Shown in pieces: positions 6,434-11,321 of a DNA stretch of 11,321 bases; the first letter of the stretch is position 1; every line of letters begins with the position of its first letter. Location of the stretch: positions 1 through 11,321 of the forward strand of contig JAEWLO010000149.1 in assembly GCA_023457475.1 (NCBI GenBank). Reading direction: 5' to 3'. This DNA is from Pseudomonadota bacterium. GTDB taxonomy: Bacteria; Pseudomonadota; Gammaproteobacteria; Xanthomonadales; Xanthomonadaceae. The notes below the pieces were generated by a model. It ran no database searches. It was not told the origin of the DNA and saw only the letters and a list, made by a program, of their open reading frames with translations. The translations under genes were made by a program, and so were the position numbers.

Positions 6434-7548
6434 CACTTATTGCACTCCAGCGGCAAAGACAGTTGCTTGGCCACACTGGCCCAATCGAACGCGACCACGC
6501 CCTGGTCGTCGTGTACGGCGTACAGCGCGCCGTGCGGGAAACGCGGCGATGGGCTCTGGCTCATCCAGATGCCATCGGTGTTGGCTACGGTATTGCCCTG
6601 GAACGCCCCCACATGCTTCAGCGTGTGGCGGTCGAACAGGTGGAACACGCTGCGCTGCTTGCCCTGTTCGGTGGTGATCCACCAGCCGTCGTTGCCGCAG
6701 GTACGCAGCATCACGCCCTCGGCCTGGGCCTTGAACGCATCGCGGCCGAAGGTGGTGCCGGTGAAGTTTCCTTCCAGCGTGTAGACCTTGAACTCGCTGG
6801 CGTAGGTTTCGTCCTCTTCGGCGATCAGCAGGCGGTCGTTGGCCGGGTCGCCCCAGATGGATTCAACCACGCGCAGCGCGCCGGCCTCGCTGGTGTCACC
6901 CATGCTGGACACCAGGGTGCCCTGCGCCTTGCCGTTCTCGATCTTCATCGCATAGCGGCGCACGCGCTTGTCCAGCTCGGCCAGCGGCGGGAGCATGTCG
7001 TTGCCCTGTGCGTCTTCGCCGGCGTCGTAGGAGTCGGTCACGTAGACGTCATAGCCGGTGGCCTGCTTGTTCACCCAGAGGCCGTACGGCTTGCGCAGGT
7101 CTTCGGTGGCGAACACGCCCAGCGGGGCGAAGTCCGGCAGCTGAAGCACCTGCACGCGGTGGTTGTCGCGCTCGACAATCACCACGAGGTCATCGACCAC
7201 GGCGATGCCGTTGGGGCGGTCGAACTGACCCGGCGCGGTACCCGGACTGCCGACGTCGCGCAGGTGCGCGCCGGTCTGTCCGTCGTACACCACCAGCTTG
7301 TCGGTGGCCTTGGCGGTGGCGATCAACCACACCTGCCCTTCCGGGCTGGTCCAGCTGGCCGGCGAGTCGATGTTGTCGGCCGGGGTCATCGGCGTCTGGA
7401 ACGCTTCGGCCACGGTGGCGATGCTGCGGTTGCTGGTGGTGGCAGTGGCGGCGTCCACCGCCGGGGCCGCCGGGGGTGGCGCTGCCGCCGGCTTGCAGCC
7501 GGCCAGCAGTGCTGCCGCAAGCAGGCCCAGAACGGGCGCGCCGCGCAT
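6433..7548 (-). CDS. Beta-propeller phytase-like lipoprotein
   Basis: 371 residues from ATG at 7548, overlapping the receptor stop by one base (TGATG). The leader ends in a lipobox LLAGC with C18, so it is a lipoprotein, followed by a Pro/Ala-rich linker (19-40). The propeller begins at about 55 with ADNIDSPASW, which resembles the DDPAIW opening of beta-propeller phytases. Other phytase-like points are KLVVYDGQTG (84-93), the acidic segment LLIAEEDETYASEFKVYTLE (240-259), AEGV (276-279) and NTDGI (323-327). Such phytases are calcium-dependent and take phosphate stepwise off inositol hexakisphosphate. Part of it (GTAPGQFDRPNGIAV at 103-117, then ERDNHRVQVL at 126-135) also reads like an NHL repeat, so a non-catalytic propeller is possible. 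Its place between a TonB receptor and a phosphoesterase supports the phytase call. Such pairing with TonB receptors is known for Gram-negative phytases. Confidence 0.8.
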   Translation of the reverse strand: MRGAPVLGLLAAALLAGCKPAAAPPPAAPAVDAATATTSNRSIATVAEAFQTPMTPADNIDSPASWTSPEGQVWLIATAKATDKLVVYDGQTGAHLRDVGSPGTAPGQFDRPNGIAVVDDLVVIVERDNHRVQVLQLPDFAPLGVFATEDLRKPYGLWVNKQATGYDVYVTDSYDAGEDAQGNDMLPPLAELDKRVRRYAMKIENGKAQGTLVSSMGDTSEAGALRVVESIWGDPANDRLLIAEEDETYASEFKVYTLEGNFTGTTFGRDAFKAQAEGVMLRTCGNDGWWITTEQGKQRSVFHLFDRHTLKHVGAFQGNTVANTDGIWMSQSPSPRFPHGALYAVHDDQGVVAFDWASVAKQLSLPLECNK

Positions 7549-10088
7549 CACAGGGCCACCTTCAGGCCGAGCGCGTAGGTGCGCCCGTACTCTTCGTTCT
7601 GCAGGGTGCGCGAGCGCACGCCCTGGTAGAGCTCCAGCGGCTTGTCGAGCAGGTTCTGGGCTTCCAGGTACACGCTCACGTTCGAGGTGATCTTGTAGTC
7701 CAGGCTGAAGTCCAGCTGGGTGTTGGGAGCCACGTAGATGTCGAAGGCGCGGCTGTCGCCCAGCGTATCGAGATACTCGCTGCGGTACACCGCGGCCAGG
7801 CGGGTGCTGAAGCCGGCTTTTTCGTAACCCAGGTGCGCGCTGTACACGTGCCTGGACGCGCGCGGCAGGGTGAAGTCATCGTTCTCCCGGCCTTCCACGC
7901 CCGGGTTGAAGTCGGTGTCCAGCCAGGTGCCGCTGGCACCGACGAGCAGGCCATCCCAGCCCGACGGCAGGAAGCTGAGCTGCTGCTGCCAGTTGAACTC
8001 GGCACCGAACACCTTGGCCTTGTCGCCGTTGATCACGCGGGTGACCTCGAACTCCGGATACTCGGGATCGTCATTGCTGATGGTATTGACGATGTAGCCG
8101 TCGATCGACTTGTGGAACAGACCCACCGAGAGGATGCCGGTGGTGCCGATGTAGCGCTCGAACGACAGGTCCAGGTTCTTCGATTCGTACGGATCGAGGT
8201 CCGGGTTGCCCAGGCGTACCTCCTCGTCGCCCCGGTTGGTGGCGATGCGCGGCGCGATATCACCGAAAGACGGGCGTGAGACGGTCTTGTTGGCGGCGGC
8301 GCGAAGGACCCAGTCGCTGCCGGCGTCGTAACGCAGATGCAGGCCCGGCAGCACGCTGGTGTAGCTCTTGTCGGCGCTGAGCGGGGTGACGGTGAAGCTG
8401 CGGCCGTTGGCGGCCACGTCGACCTGGTTGCCGGTGGCGCTGAACCGGGTGTTCTCCACGCGCACGCCGCCGATGATGCGCAGCGCACCGACGTCCCAGG
8501 TCCCCATGGCGTAGCTGGCGAAGATGTCTTCGCTGGCGGTGTAGTCCTCTTCCAGCGAGGTCATGGCGTTGCCACCCACATCCTGCGGACGGGCACTGTA
8601 CTGGCTGCCGAACTGTGCCCAGTAACGGCGCATGGCGTTGGAGCTCATGCCCTGCCCGAGGCTGCCACCGCGGTGTTCCGGAGTGGAAGCGGTCCAATCC
8701 GACAGGGCGATGTCCGGGCCCACGCGCAGCTCATTCTCGTCGGTGTTGACGTCGCGGTCGCGCCAGCGGCCGAGCAGGCCGAACTTGTAGCTGGCGTTGT
8801 CGGCGTCGAAGCGCACGTTGATCTGCGCGCTGCGTTCTTCGTCATCCACCCGCTTCGGCGACAGCACCACGCGGTCGAAATCGTAGTTGCCGTTGTCCAT
8901 CCAGTCGGCGCTGGTGAGGGTGTAGCGCGGAATGCCGGTGTTCTGGTCGACGGTGGCACCGAGGTCGTCGCCGTTGTACTCGAAACGCGCTTCCATTTCG
9001 TCGTTGACGCGTTCTTCAGTACGGGTGTAACCGACCTTGTAGTCGACCACGGCGTTGGTCAGGCGGTTCTCACCGCCCAGGCTGGCGGCAAAGGTATTTT
9101 CCTTCTTGGTGCGGTAACGCATGCGCTTCTGGATGGCGTCGGCCGGCAGCTCGTCCACCTGGTACTGGCTGCCACCCAGCGCGCTCACCTCACCGTCGCC
9201 GAAATTGAAAATGGTGCGCTGGCGGGTTTCGGCATCGTCGAACTGGCTGTACAGCGTGCGCAGGTAGTAGCGGTTGTCCTCGTCCGGATGCCAGTCGAAG
9301 TTCAGGTTGGCACCCACACGCTTGCGCTCGATCTCGTACTTGCGGTGCTGCAGGCTGATGGCGAACAGATCGTCCTCGCGACCGCCGTCGAGTTCGTCGT
9401 ATTCCACCTCGGTGTTGTCGGACTCGAACTTGCGGTTCTGATAGTTCACGCCCAACGCCACACCGAAGGTGTCCGCGAACACCTCGCTGTAGTTGAACGC
9501 CGCCTTCGGGCTGGTATGGCCGGAGAGATCCTGGTGACTGGCCTCGACCTTGCCACGCAGGCTGCGGCCGTCACGGTCGAAGGCCGAAGCGGATTCGACC
9601 AGGATGGCACCGCCGATGGCATCGCCCGGCATGTCCGGGGTCGGCGACTTGACCACGCGCAGGCGCTCGGTCGAATCGGAGGGGATCACGTCCAGCGGCG
9701 CGGCGCGGCTGGAATCTTCCGGGGTGCCGACGGCAATACCGTCGATGCTGACGCTGTTGAGGTTGGCGTCCAGGCCACGCACCACCACGAAGCGGCCTTC
9801 GCCCTGGTCGCGGGTCACGCTGACACCCGGCAGGCGCTGCAGCGACTCTGCCACGTTCTTGTCGGGATAGACGCCCAGCGAATCGGACGAAACGGCGTCT
9901 TCGATGGCGTCGCTGCTGCGCTTGAGGTCCACGGCGCGGGTCTGCGATTCAAGCTGCGGGCGCACCTCCACCCGGTCCAGGTCGGTGGCAGACCCGGCCA
10001 CATCGCCGGCCGGGGCGGCCACGGCGGCTGAAGTGGACACGAGCAACGACAGGCTGATGGCCAGCCCCAACGGCGACTTGTTCTGCAC
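7548..10088 (-). CDS. TonB-dependent outer-membrane receptor (Xanthomonas/Caulobacter type)
   Basis: 846 residues, starting with GTG at 10088 after only a weak GGGAT ribosome site. An in-frame stop lies upstream and the signal peptide (1-24, ending AAVA) begins at once, so GTG is the best start. A TonB-box-like DLDRVEV is at 36-42. The plug domain covers about 55-170 with VAESLQRLPGVSVTRDQGEG (79-98), VVRGLDANLNSVSIDGI (102-118) and AIGGAILVES (157-166). The rest is a 22-strand barrel rich in acidic and aromatic alternation, ending GLKVAL; the usual terminal Phe/Trp is absent. Such receptors use TonB/ExbBD energy to import scarce ligands larger than porins admit. The ligand here is inferred from the downstream phytase and phosphoesterase to be an inositol phosphate or its metal complex, not a siderophore, but this is not proven. 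It is the first gene of the operon. Confidence 0.95.
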   Translation of the reverse strand: MQNKSPLGLAISLSLLVSTSAAVAAPAGDVAGSATDLDRVEVRPQLESQTRAVDLKRSSDAIEDAVSSDSLGVYPDKNVAESLQRLPGVSVTRDQGEGRFVVVRGLDANLNSVSIDGIAVGTPEDSSRAAPLDVIPSDSTERLRVVKSPTPDMPGDAIGGAILVESASAFDRDGRSLRGKVEASHQDLSGHTSPKAAFNYSEVFADTFGVALGVNYQNRKFESDNTEVEYDELDGGREDDLFAISLQHRKYEIERKRVGANLNFDWHPDEDNRYYLRTLYSQFDDAETRQRTIFNFGDGEVSALGGSQYQVDELPADAIQKRMRYRTKKENTFAASLGGENRLTNAVVDYKVGYTRTEERVNDEMEARFEYNGDDLGATVDQNTGIPRYTLTSADWMDNGNYDFDRVVLSPKRVDDEERSAQINVRFDADNASYKFGLLGRWRDRDVNTDENELRVGPDIALSDWTASTPEHRGGSLGQGMSSNAMRRYWAQFGSQYSARPQDVGGNAMTSLEEDYTASEDIFASYAMGTWDVGALRIIGGVRVENTRFSATGNQVDVAANGRSFTVTPLSADKSYTSVLPGLHLRYDAGSDWVLRAAANKTVSRPSFGDIAPRIATNRGDEEVRLGNPDLDPYESKNLDLSFERYIGTTGILSVGLFHKSIDGYIVNTISNDDPEYPEFEVTRVINGDKAKVFGAEFNWQQQLSFLPSGWDGLLVGASGTWLDTDFNPGVEGRENDDFTLPRASRHVYSAHLGYEKAGFSTRLAAVYRSEYLDTLGDSRAFDIYVAPNTQLDFSLDYKITSNVSVYLEAQNLLDKPLELYQGVRSRTLQNEEYGRTYALGLKVAL

Positions 10089-10136
10089 GGCGATCCCAAG
10101 GCTGTAAAGATTGGGTCGACACGGTATGTCCGCCAG

Positions 10137-10154
10137 GTTTCATGAACATGACAT
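10137..10154 (-). promoter_or_regulatory. Candidate Pho box upstream of the receptor-phytase operon
   Basis: The minus-strand 18-mer ATGTCATGTTCATGAAAC has the PhoB layout of two 7-mers separated by 4 bp. ATGTCAT matches CTGTCAT at 6 of 7 positions; ATGAAAC matches at about 4 of 7. It ends 8 nt before a weak -10-like CATACC (10123-10128) and 48 bp before the GTG start, where a PhoB site replacing a -35 would be expected. The gene content supports it, but the second half-site is weak. Confidence 0.4.
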
Positions 10155-10192
10155 TCAGCGTCCCGCCGCAGGGGTTTGCGACCCAGGTCCGC

Positions 10193-10198
10193 TAAAAT
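10193..10198 (+). promoter_or_regulatory. Probable -10 element of upp
   Basis: TAAAAT matches TATAAT at five of six positions, 35 bp before the upp ATG. No good -35 is found at 16-18 bp upstream (the bases there are G-rich), so the promoter may need an activator or be weak. Transcription would begin near 10202-10206, giving a leader of about 30 nt. Confidence 0.45.
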
Positions 10199-10233
10199 GA
10201 AACCCTCCCCCTTCACCCTCCCGGTTCCCTGTC

Positions 10234-10869
10234 ATGAAAATCGTTGAAGTCCGCCACCCGCTGGTGCAGCACAAGATCGGCCTGATGCGCGATGCGTCCC
10301 TGAGCACCAAGGACTTCCGCGAGCTGGCCAACGAACTTGGCGAGCTGTTGGCCTATGAGGCCACCGCGGACCTGGAAACCGAGCCGCACACGATGGCGGG
10401 CTGGGCCGGGCCGGTGACGGTGCAGCGCATCGCCGGGGCCAAGATCACCGTGGTGCCGATCCTGCGTGCCGGCCTGGGCATGCTGGGCGGGGTGCTGTCG
10501 CTGATTCCCGCCGCCCGGGTAAGCGTGGTCGGCCTGCAGCGCGACGAGGAAACCCTGCAGCCGGTGCCCTATTTCGAGCGTCTGACCGGCCGTCTGGAAG
10601 AGCGCGACGCGCTGATCCTGGACCCGATGCTGGCCACCGGCGGTACCCTGATCGCGACGATCGACATGCTCAAGCGTGCCGGTGCGCGGCGGATCAAGGG
10701 TATTTTCCTGGTGGCGGCACCGGAGGGGATTGCGGCGGTGCAGGCGGCGCATCCGGACGTGGAGATCTACACCGCCGCGATTGATGCACAGCTCAACGAC
10801 AAGGGCTACATCCTGCCGGGCCTGGGCGATGCGGGGGATCGGATCTTCGGAACGCGCGTGGCGGGGTGA
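10234..10869 (+). CDS. upp: Uracil phosphoribosyltransferase
   Basis: 211 residues, the normal length for the family. It makes UMP from uracil and PRPP in pyrimidine salvage, in the cytoplasm. The visible sites are RAG (78-80) with its preceding VVPIL strand, RDEETLQPVPYFERL (103-117), the PRPP-binding loop LDPMLATGGT (129-138) and the uracil-binding C-terminal segment YILPGLGDAGDRIFGT (192-207). The start at 10234 gives the usual MKIVEVRHPLV N-terminus, yet no Shine-Dalgarno precedes it: the leader is 27 of 31 pyrimidines over 10203-10233. It is transcribed away from the receptor operon. A hairpin follows 10 nt after the stop, without a T-run, so read-through into psiF is possible. No uraA permease gene follows, unlike the E. 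coli arrangement. Confidence 0.98.
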   Translation: MKIVEVRHPLVQHKIGLMRDASLSTKDFRELANELGELLAYEATADLETEPHTMAGWAGPVTVQRIAGAKITVVPILRAGLGMLGGVLSLIPAARVSVVGLQRDEETLQPVPYFERLTGRLEERDALILDPMLATGGTLIATIDMLKRAGARRIKGIFLVAAPEGIAAVQAAHPDVEIYTAAIDAQLNDKGYILPGLGDAGDRIFGTRVAG

Positions 10870-10879
10870 ACGCACCCGC

Positions 10880-10902
10880 GTAGGGACACGCCCTGCGTGT
10901 CC
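10880..10902 (+). repeat. SMAG/REP-like GTAG palindrome downstream of upp
   Basis: A GTAG head (10880-10883) is followed by a perfect 8-bp stem, GGACACGC (10884-10891) with GCGTGTCC (10895-10902), around a CCT loop. The GTAG head plus palindrome is the description I recall for the abundant SMAG repeats of Stenotrophomonas maltophilia. It begins 10 nt after the upp stop and may protect or end the upp transcript, though no U-tract follows. Confidence 0.7.
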
Positions 10903-10910
10903 TCGCCACC

Positions 10911-10934
10911 CCTGGTTCACGCGGCATGAACAGG
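10911..10934 (+). other. Imperfect hairpin in the upp-psiF spacer
   Basis: CCTGGTTCA (10911-10919) pairs with TGAACAGG (10927-10934) with one bulged G and a 7-nt loop. It lacks the CCT loop of the repeats around it. Its role is unknown; it may be part of a multi-hairpin leader or terminator. Confidence 0.4.
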
Positions 10935-10942
10935 CCCGGGAA

Positions 10943-10974
10943 GAAGCTCCACGCACATTCACCCTGCGTGGAGC
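10943..10974 (+). promoter_or_regulatory. Hairpin that pairs the psiF ribosome binding site
   Basis: GCTCCACGCA (10946-10955) pairs perfectly with TGCGTGGAGC (10965-10974) over 10 bp, loop CATTCACCC. The only Shine-Dalgarno for psiF, GGAG at 10970-10973, is inside the right arm, seven bases before the ATG. The element also reads as a GTAG-type repeat (GAAG head at 10943, CCT before the right arm) with eight extra bases in its loop, so a repeat may have become the leader. Confidence 0.6.
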
Positions 10975-10980
10975 CGTGCC

Positions 10981-11256
10981 ATGAAGACCGTCAGCGTGCT
11001 GGTTTGTCTTGCATTGATCGGCAGTCCCCTGCTGGCCCAGGCCGATACGCCGCAGCAGCAGCGCATGGCCGACTGTTCGGCGAAGAACAAGGGCAAGAAG
11101 GGCGATGACTACAAGGCGGCGCAGAAGGCGTGCCTGAGTGGCAAGGCGAGCACGCCGCAGGAGCGGATGAAACAGTGCAATGCCGAAGCCGGCACGAAGG
11201 AGCTCAAGGGCGATGCGCGGAAGGCGTTCATGAGCGGCTGTTTGAAAGCTGCCTGA
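10981..11256 (+). CDS. psiF: PsiF-family exported small protein (phosphate-starvation-inducible family)
   Basis: 91 residues. A signal peptide spans about 1-21 (VCLALIGSPLLAQA), and the mature protein is small, basic and Cys-containing. Two PsiF repeats are visible: about 25-54 (QQQRMADC ... KACLSG, C32 and C51) and about 59-90 (PQERMKQC ... FMSGCLKA, C66 and C87), each with the RMxxC start and the CL end. The paired Cys suggest one disulfide per repeat in the periplasm. The family takes its name from E. coli psiF, induced by phosphate starvation; its biochemical role is not known. I see no Pho box or clear promoter in the 111-bp spacer after upp, so it may be read from the upp transcript. 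Its Shine-Dalgarno GGAG lies inside a 10-bp hairpin stem. A phosphorus-scavenging operon lies on the other side of upp, which fits the family theme but may be coincidence. Confidence 0.92.
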   Translation: MKTVSVLVCLALIGSPLLAQADTPQQQRMADCSAKNKGKKGDDYKAAQKACLSGKASTPQERMKQCNAEAGTKELKGDARKAFMSGCLKAA

Positions 11257-11270
11257 TGACGGTGGGTCGC

Positions 11271-11293
11271 AGCCACGCAGGGCGGGGCTCTAC
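11271..11293 (-). repeat. SMAG/REP-like GTAG palindrome downstream of psiF
   Basis: On the minus strand: GTAG, then AGCCCCGC, CCT, GCGTGGCT, an 8-bp stem with one mismatch. It starts 14 bp after the psiF stop, in inverse orientation to the copy after upp, and shares the CGC-CCT-GCG centre with the copies at 5016 and 10880. Confidence 0.65.
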
Positions 11294-11321
11294 GGGTGGG
11301 TGCATCGACCGACGCAGAGCC

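Noticed and set aside
5168..6784. A 538-codon open frame on the plus strand
   Set aside because: It lies antisense to the phosphoesterase and phytase genes, has no recognisable motif, and is the expected mirror frame of high-GC codon bias.
8337..10031. A 564-codon open frame on the plus strand
   Set aside because: It is antisense to the TonB receptor; its composition (Val, His, Ala, Gly rich) is typical of a reverse-strand shadow.
10213..10962. A 249-codon minus-strand frame opposite upp
   Set aside because: upp is unmistakable on the plus strand; the minus frame is its shadow.

Overview
The window is high-GC, gene-dense Gram-negative chromosomal DNA. The best fit is Xanthomonadaceae, and Stenotrophomonas in particular. 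Three things point there: a TonB receptor of the Xanthomonas/Caulobacter type, very strong codon bias that produces long antisense shadow frames, and short GTAG-headed palindromes that resemble the SMAG/REP repeats of Stenotrophomonas. This placement is inferred from recall, not from a database search. There is no tRNA, rRNA, CRISPR array, insertion sequence or phage gene.

Left third (1-3515, minus strand): a probable four-gene operon. In transcription order it encodes a small DoxX-like membrane protein (3515-3171), a YcaC-type isochorismatase-fold hydrolase (3094-2438), a YtcJ-like amidohydrolase with a His/Cys-rich tail (2429-582) and an alginate-export-family outer-membrane porin. The porin starts inside the end of the amidohydrolase gene and runs off the left edge. 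The set looks like uptake plus hydrolysis of a small amide or ester compound, but the substrate cannot be read from the sequence.

Centre: a 226-bp divergent gap (3516-3741) carries a good sigma70-like promoter for an unrecognised 202-aa cytoplasmic protein (3742-4350, plus strand). That gene converges on the next operon with only 8 bp between the stop codons.

Right-centre (4359-10088, minus strand): the most coherent system here, a phosphorus-scavenging operon. In order it encodes a TonB-dependent outer-membrane receptor, a beta-propeller phytase-like lipoprotein, a secreted metallophosphoesterase and a secreted family I inorganic pyrophosphatase. The first three genes are joined by TGATG stop/start overlaps. 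A candidate Pho box lies 48 bp before the receptor start. The likely logic is that the receptor takes in an inositol phosphate or similar ligand, the phytase and phosphoesterase strip phosphate outside the cytoplasm, and the pyrophosphatase splits pyrophosphate there too.

Right end (10234-11321, plus strand): upp (uracil phosphoribosyltransferase, pyrimidine salvage), then a 111-bp spacer packed with three hairpins, then a secreted PsiF-family protein, a family named for phosphate-starvation induction in E. coli. The last hairpin pairs the psiF Shine-Dalgarno sequence into a 10-bp stem. Related CCT-loop palindromes occur after upp, after psiF and inside the phosphorus operon.
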